NCBI GenBank assembly: GCA_903952135.1
Contig: CAJBER010000019.1
Coordinates: 1-47,470 of the forward strand
DNA from: an uncultured Algoriphagus sp.
GTDB lineage: Bacteria > Bacteroidota > Bacteroidia > Cytophagales > Cyclobacteriaceae
DNA: 47,470 nucleotides
Reading direction: 5' to 3'
Position numbers and translations under genes: made by a program. How positions within the stretch are numbered: the first letter of the stretch is position 1; each line of letters opens with the position of its first letter. This document shows, piece by piece, positions 1 through 8,612 of the stretch. Under the pieces are notes generated by a model. The model was not told the origin of the DNA. It saw nothing but the letters and a program-made list of their open reading frames with translations, and ran no database searches.

Positions 1-227
1 GCATTTTCACGCGGTTTATTGGATCTGAAGGTAGAAAATGAACCCTTCATCATGGGACGTCTAGGGGAGGATGGATCACCTGATTCTTCGATTTCTCCCT
101 CCTGTTCCAATTCCATTTTTATGCGGGAAGTACGCTCCTCAATTTCTTCTTTGATCGGATCGTAATACCTAGGCTTGATTGCAAAACGTTGATGAGAGGC
201 GGTTTTAAAAATGGTAGGCAATTTCAT
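1..227 (-). CDS. Conserved hypothetical protein, N-terminal part (cut by window edge)
   Basis: An open frame starts at ATG 227 on the minus strand and runs off the window edge after 75 codons without a stop. The visible product begins MKLPTIFKTASHQRF and is strongly charged, with a run of Glu/Lys/Arg in the middle (EEIEERTSRIKMELEQEGE) and a Pro/Ser/Arg-rich stretch afterwards. There is no signal peptide or membrane segment in the visible part. I do not recognise a named domain; the opening looks like a small conserved protein seen in Cytophagales, but that is recollection rather than proof. It is divergent from the GH3 gene at 476, with a 248-bp spacer. Its function is unknown. Confidence 0.6.
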   Translation of the reverse strand, partial: MKLPTIFKTASHQRFAIKPRYYDPIKEEIEERTSRIKMELEQEGEIEESGDPSSPRRPMMKGSFSTFRSNKPREN

Positions 228-475
228 AAGGCGCTATTTTTTCCAAAATGGGGAAGAAAATTGTTGGTGTAAGCACTGGGTTAGATCAAAGGAAGTAAGA
301 TTTTCTCTAAAGAAAATACCTAACTCAATTTGAAGTTTTCCAAACTTTTGTAACTTGAAAATCAATCTTTTTTATCCCAGGACAAGCATTAAGCTGCGGT
401 CAGATTATTACAGTCTAAGCCCATGTTCTTGAAACAAATTTAAGTAAAAATTTAGAATTAAATTGAATCTCAATT

Positions 476-3418
476 ATGGCCTCAATCCATTCATTTTTAC
501 TTACATGGATACTTTTAGTTGGTTTTTTCACTACAGAAAAACGGGTCAATTCTGCAAAAATCAAGGATCCTTTAGAAAGCAAAGATGTCGATTTACAGCA
601 GCTATGGGTAGATAGCGTATTCAATGCCTTAAGCTTTGAAGAGCGACTGGGTCAACTATTTATGGTAGCGGCCTATTCGAATAAAGACCAGCGGCATGTG
701 GATGAAATTTCTGCACTCATTCAAAAGGAAAATCTGGGTGGGCTCATCTTTTTTCAAGGCGGCCCCAATAGACAAGCACGATTGACCAACCTATACCAAG
801 CGCAGTCCAAAACTCCTCTCATGATTGCCATGGATGCGGAATGGGGAGTTGGAATGCGCCTTGATTCTACCCTCAACTTCCCAAAGGCCATGACCTTGGG
901 AGCTATTCAAGATCCCAATCTAGTAAAAGAGATGGGGGCAGAGATTGCCCGTCAGTTTCGAGTGCTTGGCATGCATGTTAATTTTGCCCCAGTAGTGGAT
1001 GTCAATTCCAATCCTGACAATCCTGTCATTGGTTATCGCGCTTTTGGAGAAGACAAGATGCGTGTCACTCGTCAAGCAATCGCCTACATGAAGGGTCTTC
1101 AAGAAAATGGAATTATGGCCAATGCGAAGCATTTTCCTGGGCATGGAGACACTGAAAATGATAGCCATTATTCCCTCCCTCTAATTCAACATCCTGAAAA
1201 AAGAATCTGGGAAATCGATCTTTATCCTTACCAAGAACTCTTTAAGGAAGATCTAAAATCAGTGATGGTGGCACATTTGAATGTTCCTAGCCTTAATCAG
1301 GGGACTAATTTGCCAACAAGCCTATCCAAACCCATTGTCACCGATTTGCTTCAAAATAAAATGAATTTTCAGGGCTTAATCTTTACTGATGCCTTGAATA
1401 TGACCGGGGTAGCCATCAAGAACAAACCAGGAGAAGTCGATCTTCAAGCGCTTCTTGCCGGAAACGATGTCTTGCTGTATTCCGAGAATGTACCCAAAGC
1501 CAAAGAGCTTATTTTGGAGGCTATTAAACAAGGATTAATTACGGAGGAAGAAATCGACCGTCGTGTTAAAAAAATTTTAAAAGCTAAGTATTGGGCAGGA
1601 TTACATGCTTATTCACCCATAGATACGTATAAAATCGCTGATAAACTTACAACTCAAAATACTACTGAAGTTATAGAAAAGCTCTATGGAGACGCAATAA
1701 CGGTAGCTTCAAATAAGAATGACTTACTCCCCATCGGGGATTTGGACTTGAAAAAAGTCGCTAGTCTTAGCATTGGAGATGAGGGGGGAGTTTTCAGCAG
1801 CTACTTGAATCAATATAGTAAGGTGGATCACTTCAGCTTACCTAAAGCATCTGGAGAGGGAGCCCATTACAACCTGATGAAACAGCTGGAGGACTACGAT
1901 ATTGTCTTAGTTGGTTTAATGGGTGTCAGCAATAGTCCGCAGCGAAATTTTGGAATTGCCCCAGGCGACATATCCCTTATTCGAGAATTGGAAAAACGCC
2001 AGCAGGTGGTCACTGTACTCTTTGGGAATGTATATGCTTCCAAATTTTTAGAAGGCTTGGAGCATGTAGTTTTTGCCTATGAGAATTCCCCCTTTACTCA
2101 AAAACTTGTTCCTCAAATTTTGTTTGGAGCGCGCCCTGCAAAGGGGATATTGCCAGTAACTGTAAGCGAACAATTTACCCAAGGTGTAGGTGGACTCCTG
2201 AGCCCCCAAAATCGATTAGCCTACGGTAGCCCAGAAAGTGTGGGTATGAATGCAGAAAAATTGAATAAAATCGATGGGCTAGTAGCTGAAATGATTGCTT
2301 CGAAAGCCGCTCCAGGAGCACGGGTGCTGGTCGCAAAAGAAGGCACCGTCATTTTTGATCGATCCTATGGTCACTTAGACTATGAAAAGTCTGCCCCAGT
2401 CACTTCAGAAACAGTCTATGATTTAGCCTCAATTACCAAAGTAGCTGCAACCACACTTGCTGCCATGTTTTTACATAGCCGCGGAGAACTAGATCTAAAC
2501 AAAACATTAGGTGATTACCTCCCGGAATTAAAGGCAACGAATAAAGGTGGGATTATTTTGAAGGATTTATTGGCACATGAAGCTGGTTTGAAGGCATTTA
2601 TTCCTCACTATAACAAAACGCTCAGTTCCGGAAAATGGAAGCCAGCCTATTACAAGGATTCGAATAGCGAAGGCTATACCCTTCCAGTATCCAATACTAT
2701 GTTTGCCATTCCTAGTTTGCGTGATAGCTTATGGAATTGGACAGTTGAATCTGAGCTTTTGCCCAAACCACATGGCTATGTTTACTCCGATCTGACCATG
2801 TACTTCATGCAAGAGGTGATCGAACGGATCGTAAATCAGCCTTTGGATGAATTTGTTGATCATAATTTTTACGCCCCATTGGGCCTGCAAACACTTACGT
2901 TCAATCCATTTGAGAAAATCCCCCTTTCCCGCATCGCTCCAACGGAAAATGACAAGACCTTTCGAGGAAGACAAATCCAAGGCTATGTGCATGATCAAGG
3001 GGCTGCCATGTATGGAGGGGTAGCAGGCCATGCTGGGTTATTTGGAACTGCAAATGACCTGGCGGTAGTTCTCCAACTTCTTTTGAATAAAGGTACTTAT
3101 GGAGATGTTACATTAATGGGCCCTGAAACAATTGAAGCATTCACAAAGAGGCAGTCTACAAGAAGTAGACGAGGGTGGGGATGGGACAAGCCTGAACCGG
3201 AAAAGGGGAAAGGGGGCTCAGTTAGCAAATTAGCTCCAAAAAGTACCTTCGGGCATACGGGTTTTACTGGAACAAGCATGTGGGCAGATCCTGAAAACAA
3301 GCTCACCTATATCTTTCTATCAAATCGGGTGTACCCAATAGCCACAAACAATACCTTGTTGGATTTAGGGACTCGGACTAAAATCCATGATCTGATTTAT
3401 GAGTCTATTGAAAAATAG
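476..3418 (+). CDS. Glycoside hydrolase family 3 (beta-N-acetylglucosaminidase-type) fused to class C beta-lactamase-like serine hydrolase
   Basis: This 980-residue exported protein has a hydrophobic signal-like N-terminus (about residues 1-27). Residues about 40-380 form a GH3 catalytic domain of the NagZ type: the KHFPGHGDT motif lies at 218-226, with the following H-x-S loop that serves as acid/base in NagZ-like enzymes, and the probable nucleophile is Asp305 in TDALNMTGV. A GH3 C-terminal alpha/beta domain follows (about 400-590). Residues about 610-980 are a beta-lactamase/esterase fold with SITK (652-655, nucleophile Ser652), YSD (770-772) and HTG (927-929, the KTG-box equivalent). Known GH3 enzymes of this type remove N-acetylglucosamine from peptidoglycan fragments; the second domain may act on peptide or ester parts of the same material (inference). 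The gene is convergent with the PorE-like gene, only 21 bp apart. Such fusions are known in Bacteroidota. Confidence 0.9.
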   Translation: MASIHSFLLTWILLVGFFTTEKRVNSAKIKDPLESKDVDLQQLWVDSVFNALSFEERLGQLFMVAAYSNKDQRHVDEISALIQKENLGGLIFFQGGPNRQARLTNLYQAQSKTPLMIAMDAEWGVGMRLDSTLNFPKAMTLGAIQDPNLVKEMGAEIARQFRVLGMHVNFAPVVDVNSNPDNPVIGYRAFGEDKMRVTRQAIAYMKGLQENGIMANAKHFPGHGDTENDSHYSLPLIQHPEKRIWEIDLYPYQELFKEDLKSVMVAHLNVPSLNQGTNLPTSLSKPIVTDLLQNKMNFQGLIFTDALNMTGVAIKNKPGEVDLQALLAGNDVLLYSENVPKAKELILEAIKQGLITEEEIDRRVKKILKAKYWAGLHAYSPIDTYKIADKLTTQNTTEVIEKLYGDAITVASNKNDLLPIGDLDLKKVASLSIGDEGGVFSSYLNQYSKVDHFSLPKASGEGAHYNLMKQLEDYDIVLVGLMGVSNSPQRNFGIAPGDISLIRELEKRQQVVTVLFGNVYASKFLEGLEHVVFAYENSPFTQKLVPQILFGARPAKGILPVTVSEQFTQGVGGLLSPQNRLAYGSPESVGMNAEKLNKIDGLVAEMIASKAAPGARVLVAKEGTVIFDRSYGHLDYEKSAPVTSETVYDLASITKVAATTLAAMFLHSRGELDLNKTLGDYLPELKATNKGGIILKDLLAHEAGLKAFIPHYNKTLSSGKWKPAYYKDSNSEGYTLPVSNTMFAIPSLRDSLWNWTVESELLPKPHGYVYSDLTMYFMQEVIERIVNQPLDEFVDHNFYAPLGLQTLTFNPFEKIPLSRIAPTENDKTFRGRQIQGYVHDQGAAMYGGVAGHAGLFGTANDLAVVLQLLLNKGTYGDVTLMGPETIEAFTKRQSTRSRRGWGWDKPEPEKGKGGSVSKLAPKSTFGHTGFTGTSMWADPENKLTYIFLSNRVYPIATNNTLLDLGTRTKIHDLIYESIEK

Positions 3419-3439
3419 AATCACAAACCTCTGAAAGAT

Positions 3440-5374
3440 TTAATTCCCTTTGATCTCAATTACCTTGAATTCCGTACGCCTATTGGTCTGGTGCTCCTCC
3501 TCAGTTTGTGCATTTGGAACCAAAAGTTGGGTTTCCCCATATCCCTTGGCTACCAATCGATCTGCAGCAATTCCTTGACTTACGAGATAATCTACTGCTG
3601 ACTGGGCACGTCGCTGCGAAAGGTTGAGGTTGTAGTCGTCGCTAGATCTAGAATCTGTATGCGAACTCAACTCGATTCGAATAGAAGGATTGTCTTTTAA
3701 AATTTTGACCAATTTATCCAATTCTAGCCCTGCATCGGAACGGATATCTGACTTATTCAAGTCGTAATAAATATTGTCAAGCACAATAGACTTCTCTAGA
3801 ATCAACTGATCCAAAACAATCGTGGTATCCAAGGTAATATTGGTCACCTCTTGGATCAAGGTCGCTGGATCCGGAGTCTTGCCCTTCGTGGTGTAAGGAA
3901 AGGATTTGGAGAAATACCCACTTCGGGAAGCAATAATGCTGTATTCACTTTCAGGTGAAAGTGAAAATCGAACTCTTCCTTGTGCGTTCGAAAGGTCTCC
4001 ACCTAATTGGCTTTTATCCCCTGCATACAAGACCACTCGTGTTTGTGGCAAAATAACTTCTTGTCCATCTGCCTTGAGTTCCTTGGTGTATACATTGAGC
4101 AATACATTGACAATTTTTGGTTTGGGAGTCTTGTCTTCAAAAAAGTAAATATCGTCGTCTCCTTTTCCACCTGCACGGTTGGAAGAAATGAAGCCTGCTT
4201 TGGGGTATTCGGTAAAGAAAATTCCAAAATCATCCGCCTGACTATTGAAGCTTGCGCCTAGATTGCTGATGACTTGAATGCCATCCACATTTTTTTCAGC
4301 TACAAATAGGTCCAATTTTCCCAAGCCAGGATGTCCATCTGAAGCGAAGAAAAATTTTCCATCCTTGGTAAACCTAGGAAACAATTCATTGCCTGCAGTA
4401 TTGATTTTAGGTCCGAGATTGACAGCATTCCCAAAATCCCCATTGGCAAGTTTGGTCGCCTTGTACAAATCTATTCCGCCAAACCCTCCTGGTCGGTTGG
4501 AAGCAAAGTAAAGTTCTGCACCATCACTTGAGAAGGCAGGGGTAGAATTCCACCAGGTGTCTTCCTCATTGACAGGCATCCAGATAGGCTGGGTATATCC
4601 AGCTCCTCTGAAATAGGATACAAAGAGCATGGTCTCAGGGAAATCCTTCGAAGAAGTGGAATTTCCTCGTGCATAAACTAGGGTATTCCCATCCGGACTA
4701 ATTGCCAAAGCTGCTTGATTGAGTCCCTCCTCATTTTCAAATTCAGGCAAAAACTCCACCCCAGCTGCATCCACTTTTAGTCCCTGAGCTCGGGCACGAA
4801 AGAGCTGATGGTAACCCGTTCCTGTAGCGGAATAGAGTCGAGAAGAAGCCCTTCCCGAGGTAAAGTAAAGGAAGTCCTCGCTAATCACTGGAGAATAATC
4901 AGCAGCTGCGGTATTCAATTCGTTGTAGTTGACCAACTGGTAGTTGGCGTAGTAATCGGTAATCCCTTTCACTTTGGGTAATGCCTCCAGCTCCTGCTTG
5001 ACACGCGCTTGAAGGCGATCGTCAGAAGTGGCCGCAGCAGCAGCTTCAAAGGCAAGCTTAGCCTCCTCCCATTTTTGATTGGCCTTCAAACTTTGACCCA
5101 AGAAAAAATGGGTGTTGAAATTGGGATCATCCTTGGCCAATCTTTGGTAATGCGGCAAGGATGCTTCAATGCGATTGGAAAGGCGGTAACTTTCCGCAAG
5201 CAGTCGACGAGCAGATAGGTTGCTGGAGTCCTTGGCCAAGACCTGACTGAAGTTAGAAATGGCATACTGGTATTGACCCGAGAGGTACTGCTCATTCCCC
5301 TTTTCAAAAAGGCTTTTGCAGGACCCAAGCAGGAGCAACGTAAAAAGAGCCAGTGCAGAAAAAATGGATTTCAT
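3440..5374 (-). CDS. PorE-like OmpA-family lipoprotein (TPR - beta-propeller - CRD - OmpA)
   Basis: This 644-residue protein starts with a lipoprotein signal whose lipobox LGSC places the lipidated cysteine at residue 19. The order of parts is: TPR-like helices (about 25-130, e.g. GNEQYLSGQYQYAISNF), a WD40/PD40-type propeller (about 150-410, with repeats such as PAFSSDGAELYFASNRPGG and PRFTKDGKFFFASD), a carboxypeptidase-regulatory-like beta domain (about 425-520), and an OmpA peptidoglycan-binding domain (about 530-640, LSSHTDSRSSDDYNLNLSQRRA). This is the architecture of PorE of the type IX secretion system, which tethers the machinery to peptidoglycan. Paralogues with the same layout occur in Cytophagales, so PorE itself is plausible but unproven. 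It lies downstream of the 5412-5900 gene on the same strand (37-bp gap). Confidence 0.85.
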   Translation of the reverse strand: MKSIFSALALFTLLLLGSCKSLFEKGNEQYLSGQYQYAISNFSQVLAKDSSNLSARRLLAESYRLSNRIEASLPHYQRLAKDDPNFNTHFFLGQSLKANQKWEEAKLAFEAAAAATSDDRLQARVKQELEALPKVKGITDYYANYQLVNYNELNTAAADYSPVISEDFLYFTSGRASSRLYSATGTGYHQLFRARAQGLKVDAAGVEFLPEFENEEGLNQAALAISPDGNTLVYARGNSTSSKDFPETMLFVSYFRGAGYTQPIWMPVNEEDTWWNSTPAFSSDGAELYFASNRPGGFGGIDLYKATKLANGDFGNAVNLGPKINTAGNELFPRFTKDGKFFFASDGHPGLGKLDLFVAEKNVDGIQVISNLGASFNSQADDFGIFFTEYPKAGFISSNRAGGKGDDDIYFFEDKTPKPKIVNVLLNVYTKELKADGQEVILPQTRVVLYAGDKSQLGGDLSNAQGRVRFSLSPESEYSIIASRSGYFSKSFPYTTKGKTPDPATLIQEVTNITLDTTIVLDQLILEKSIVLDNIYYDLNKSDIRSDAGLELDKLVKILKDNPSIRIELSSHTDSRSSDDYNLNLSQRRAQSAVDYLVSQGIAADRLVAKGYGETQLLVPNAQTEEEHQTNRRTEFKVIEIKGN

Positions 5375-5411
5375 CGGTCAGGAAGTGAAGTCTAGAAGTG
5401 AATATGGGGAT

Positions 5412-5900
5412 TTAATTTGGAAAGTAGGTGCTCAGCCAACTTTTTGATAGCGGGAGCCAAAGGTTAGAAAGGTCTGCTATGGTGTGAATTTGGGGTTGAA
5501 TCACCTCGAGATCTGGAGTGATTTCCCCGCTACTAATTCTGGATTTGATCCCAAGTGCCGGCAAGACCTTGAGCTGACCTGCTTGATCTCGCAAGGTGAG
5601 TTTGCCTTGATCCACCAAATTGACACCTAGGTGCTGCTCCAAATTTCGTAGGGTCCGAACGGAGGAATCGATGGAACAACCCGAGGCTCCCAACTGGCTT
5701 TCATCCACAGCAAGCACGATGAGCTGCTCGTACAAAATCGCAAATGAAGTAGGCATCCCATTACCATGGGTCGCCCATTCCCCACAAAAATCCGTTAAGC
5801 CTGAGTGAATCAAGGCCTGTTCAGCAGGGGTAAAACTGCGAGAGGAAACGTAAACCCAGACCCGTGAACTGTCTGGTAGCTGGTCAAAAGGAAGGTACAT
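5412..5900 (-). CDS. Conserved Bacteroidota protein of unknown function (often labelled 'ABC transporter ATPase')
   Basis: I place the start at ATG 5900 (product MYLPFDQLPDSSRVW..., 162 residues) because that N-terminus looks natural; an ATG 48 bases further upstream is open but adds a run without character. The protein is soluble, has no signal peptide, and has two notable parts: FCGEWATHGN (around residue 38) and a segment AVDESQLGASGCSIDSSV (around 75-92). Homologues tend to be annotated as an ABC transporter ATPase, but no Walker A, Walker B or signature motif is present, so I do not accept that name. It follows the two Hdr-like iron-sulfur genes on the same strand (77-bp gap), which suggests a role linked to them. 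The two cysteines and Asp could be functional. No activity can be assigned. Confidence 0.75.
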   Translation of the reverse strand: MYLPFDQLPDSSRVWVYVSSRSFTPAEQALIHSGLTDFCGEWATHGNGMPTSFAILYEQLIVLAVDESQLGASGCSIDSSVRTLRNLEQHLGVNLVDQGKLTLRDQAGQLKVLPALGIKSRISSGEITPDLEVIQPQIHTIADLSNLWLPLSKSWLSTYFPN

Positions 5901-5977
5901 GGTGCGGTAATTATTCTTCAAAGAAAAACCCTCTCTGCATAACGACAAAAAGGGTCTTTTGGATTCAAATCTAGAAA

Positions 5978-6769
5978 TTAAATTCCCATATCCTTCGCGA
6001 TCATTTCGGCAAGATCATAGACTTGTACTTCCGATTCCTTGTTTTTGTTTTTGATACCGTCGGTCATCATAGTCAAACAAAAGGGGCAACCCACCGCGAT
6101 AGCCTGTGCTCCTGTAGCCAAGGCCTCTTCCGTACGCTCGATATTGATGTCTTTTTTCCCCGGTTCGGGCTCTTTAAACATTTGTGCACCCCCAGCTCCG
6201 CAGCATAGTCCTTTGGTACGGCAGCGCTTCATTTCTACCAGTTCCACATCCAAGGCTTTGATTACCTCACGTGGGGCTTCATAGACCCCATTTGCACGAC
6301 CTAGGTAACAGGAATCGTGGAAGGTGATTTTTTTACCCTTAAACTCCCCTCCTCCTTGAAGGGTCACTTTCCCTTCGTTGATGAGTTGCTGGAGAAACTC
6401 AGAGTGGTGAATCACTTCGTAGTTGCCTCCCAAGGCAGGGTATTCGTTTTTGATGGTATTGAAGCAGTGCGGACAGGCGGTCACTACTTTTTTGACTTCG
6501 TAGGCATTCATCACTTGGATGTTGGCCACTGCCTGCATTTGGAAAAGAAATTCATTGCCTGCTCGTCGAGCTGGATCACCTGTACAGGCTTCTTCTGGAC
6601 CCAGGACGGCAAAGCTTACGCCTACTTTATTCAATATTTTGACAAAAGCCTGGGTCACCGCTTTGTAGCGCTCATCAAAGGATCCTGCACAGCCCACCCA
6701 AAAGAGAACCTCAGGTGTTTGGGAGTTGGCGGCCATTTCGGCCATGGTAGGAACTTGGTAGGTAGACAT
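5978..6769 (-). CDS. CCG-domain iron-sulfur protein, heterodisulfide reductase subunit B/D-like
   Basis: This 263-residue cytoplasmic protein contains two cysteine-rich CCG-type domains as in HdrB/HdrD, GlpC, LldE/LutA and SdhE. The first is incomplete: C27, C62 (ACTGD, where the family usually has CC) and C99-P-H-C102. The second is complete: C154 (HDSCYLGR), C183, C189-C190-G and C228-P-F-C231. In Hdr proteins such domains bind a noncubane [4Fe-4S] cluster or zinc and handle disulfide or quinone chemistry. The membrane gene ending at 6829 supplies the matching haem/ferredoxin half, so the two probably form one membrane-associated oxidoreductase. The electron donor and substrate cannot be read from the sequence. 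A degenerate heptamer array fills the 59-bp gap to that gene. Confidence 0.85.
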   Translation of the reverse strand: MSTYQVPTMAEMAANSQTPEVLFWVGCAGSFDERYKAVTQAFVKILNKVGVSFAVLGPEEACTGDPARRAGNEFLFQMQAVANIQVMNAYEVKKVVTACPHCFNTIKNEYPALGGNYEVIHHSEFLQQLINEGKVTLQGGGEFKGKKITFHDSCYLGRANGVYEAPREVIKALDVELVEMKRCRTKGLCCGAGGAQMFKEPEPGKKDINIERTEEALATGAQAIAVGCPFCLTMMTDGIKNKNKESEVQVYDLAEMIAKDMGI

Positions 6770-6773
6770 GTTT

Positions 6774-6808
6774 TAGATACTAGACGTTAGATACAAGATG
6801 CAAGACAA
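6774..6808 (+). repeat. Degenerate 7-bp repeat array, five units
   Basis: Five consecutive heptamers can be laid out without gaps: TAGATAC, TAGACGT, TAGATAC, AAGATGC, AAGACAA. They sit in the gap between the two iron-sulfur genes, just upstream of the start at 6769. The same heptamer family appears at 16011, 16158 and, inverted, at 16242. Confidence 0.7.
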
Positions 6809-6828
6809 AATCGGCTTTCAGGCATCCC

Positions 6829-8163
6829 TTACTTCATTTCTTCTTCTTTCACTTTTTCGGACCAATTGAATCGGTCAGATGGACTAAATTTCCAAGGGGA
6901 GAAACTCGTTTCCATATTTTGGAACATCGAATTCCACTGCGCTGGAGTGCCTGATTCTTCCATGGCCACATAGCGACGCATCTGTAGGATAATGGAAAGC
7001 GGGTCAATATTTATGGGACAAGCCTCCACACAGGCATTGCAGCTGGTACAGGCGTTGATCTCTTCTTTGCTGATGTAGTCTCCCAAGAGTGACTTCCCAT
7101 CTGCTAGGCCTGGACCGCCAGCGTCAAGGCTTTTGCCTACCTCTTCGGCTCGATCGCGGACATCCATCATGATCTTTCGTGGGGAGAGTTTTTTGCCCGT
7201 CAAATTTGCAGGACATTCGGACGTGCAGCGCCCACATTCGGTACAGGAGTAGGCATTGAGCACGTTCACCCAACTCAGGTCATTGATGTCTTTGGCTCCA
7301 AATCTCCCAATTTCAGCAGGAGCTTCGGTAGGGGCCTCAGTAGGTATTCCCAACATCATGTTCACTTCTTGGGTCACCTCAGGCATATTTACCATTTCTC
7401 CCTTTGGTTTTAGATTCGAATACCAAGTATTGGGAAAGGCCAAGAAAATATGCAGGTGCTTGGAATAGGTCACATAGACCGCAAAAGCTAAAATGCCGGC
7501 AATGTGAAACCACCAAGCAAAGCGCTCGATAGCCACCAAAGCAGGAGTTGAAAGGCCCTCAAAGAGTGGCTGAAGAAAACTACTGAAGAAAAGCGGGCCA
7601 AGAACTAGGTAATGTGCGTCTCCTCGGCCAGCCAAAATCTGATCGGTTGCATTCATGGTTAGAATGGCAAACATGAGGATGATTTCGATCACAAGGATCA
7701 AATTGGCATCCAGGGCTGCCCAGCCCTTCAGTTCGGGCTTGGTAAAGCGCTCCACTTTCATCACATTTCTCCGCACCAAAAAAGCCACACAGGACACCAA
7801 TACTGCAACAGCTAAAAATTCAAATACATTAATCGCTACCGTATACAGTCCTCCTAAGACTGGAGCAAAGAGACGGTGGGTGCCCAATAGTCCGTCAAGT
7901 ACAAACTCCAGCACCTCCAAGTTGATGACCAAAAATCCTACATAAATCAGGGCATGTAAAAATGCGGGCACCAGGCGCTTGAACATTTTTTGCTGACCCA
8001 AAGCAACGAGAAGCATGGCTTTCCAACGATTTTCGGTTTGGTCATTTCGAGTTTCCGCCTTACCGAGCAGGATGTTTCGTCGAAGAAATTGGATCCTTTT
8101 AGCCAAAATAAAGCCCGCAACACCCAGAATTAGGACAAACGCGAGTTGTGGTAAAATGCTCAT
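6829..8163 (-). CDS. Membrane-bound iron-sulfur protein with nitrate-reductase-gamma-like domain (HdrE/HdrC-like fusion)
   Basis: This 444-residue protein has about six membrane helices in residues 1-245, including His residues (WWFH at 217-220, KHLHI at 235-239) of the kind that carry b-type haem in NarI/HdrE proteins. A Pro/Thr/Ala-rich linker (about 273-285) leads to a cytoplasmic ferredoxin-type domain with two [4Fe-4S] motifs: C307-xx-C310-xx-C313-xxx-C317 and C372-xx-C375-xx-C378-xxx-C382. With the CCG-domain partner encoded immediately downstream this makes an HdrDE/DsrMK-like module split in two genes. It would move electrons between membrane quinone and a cytoplasmic thiol or other acceptor (inference from family). 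The upstream neighbour is tRNA-Phe on the opposite strand. This is the first gene of the minus-strand run down to 3440. Confidence 0.88.
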   Translation of the reverse strand: MSILPQLAFVLILGVAGFILAKRIQFLRRNILLGKAETRNDQTENRWKAMLLVALGQQKMFKRLVPAFLHALIYVGFLVINLEVLEFVLDGLLGTHRLFAPVLGGLYTVAINVFEFLAVAVLVSCVAFLVRRNVMKVERFTKPELKGWAALDANLILVIEIILMFAILTMNATDQILAGRGDAHYLVLGPLFFSSFLQPLFEGLSTPALVAIERFAWWFHIAGILAFAVYVTYSKHLHIFLAFPNTWYSNLKPKGEMVNMPEVTQEVNMMLGIPTEAPTEAPAEIGRFGAKDINDLSWVNVLNAYSCTECGRCTSECPANLTGKKLSPRKIMMDVRDRAEEVGKSLDAGGPGLADGKSLLGDYISKEEINACTSCNACVEACPINIDPLSIILQMRRYVAMEESGTPAQWNSMFQNMETSFSPWKFSPSDRFNWSEKVKEEEMK

Positions 8164-8218
8164 ATTGATCGGATTAACTAGTTTTTACAAAATTTGGGTC
8201 TATTTTTTCTGAAAAGGA

Positions 8219-8249
8219 TTTGTAGAGAATCCTCATTTTTCTACATTTG
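8219..8249 (+). promoter_or_regulatory. Bacteroidota-type promoter of tRNA-Phe
   Basis: TTTG at 8219-8222, then 19 bp, then TACATTTG at 8242-8249. This is an exact match to the Bacteroidota sigma consensus TTTG-N19-TAnnTTTG. The predicted start of transcription is about 10 bases before the tRNA. Confidence 0.8.
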
Positions 8250-8265
8250 CAACACTTAAAAGGAT

Positions 8266-8338
8266 GGTGATATAGCTCAGTTGGTAGAGCATCGGACTGA
8301 AAATCCGTGAGTCGGTGGTTCGAGTCCACTTATCACCA
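8266..8338 (+). tRNA. tRNA-Phe (GAA)
   Basis: The 73-nt gene folds as a normal cloverleaf. The acceptor stem GGTGATA pairs with TATCACC, the D arm is GCTC/GAGC, the anticodon GAA lies at 8299-8301 within loop CTGAAAA, and the T arm is GGTGG-TTCGAGT-CCACT with one G-T wobble. The discriminator is A and CCA is not encoded (ACA follows). The top pair of the anticodon stem (27-43) is a T-T mismatch. The gene stands alone, with its own promoter and terminator. Confidence 0.97.
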
Positions 8339-8339
8339 C

Positions 8340-8370
8340 AAACCCGGTCTTCACAGATTGGGTTTTTTTT
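8340..8370 (+). terminator. Intrinsic terminator of tRNA-Phe
   Basis: AAACCC (8340-8345) pairs with GGGTTT (8360-8365) around a short loop, and the T tract continues to 8370. It begins 2 bases after the tRNA. Confidence 0.75.
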
Positions 8371-8612
8371 GCCCTATTTTTTGCTCCTGAATCAATTGCT
8401 TTCCGCCCATTTGTACTGCCAAAATATAAAATAGTCTGCATGCATACTATTTTTCAACAAATTTAAAATTCGATTTACGTTTGGCCTAACTCCAAACCAA
8501 GATAGATTACCAACAGAATTCTCTTCACTCACTCTAAAAACAAGAAGCATGGAAATTTGTTGGGGAAGTGCAGTACGTCTTTTGTCAAAAACGAAATTCT
8601 AGGTCTAGCTCC

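Noticed and set aside
5412-5900. Database-style name 'ABC transporter ATPase' for this gene
   Set aside because: No Walker A, Walker B, Q-loop or ABC signature is present; the size (162 residues) is also too small.
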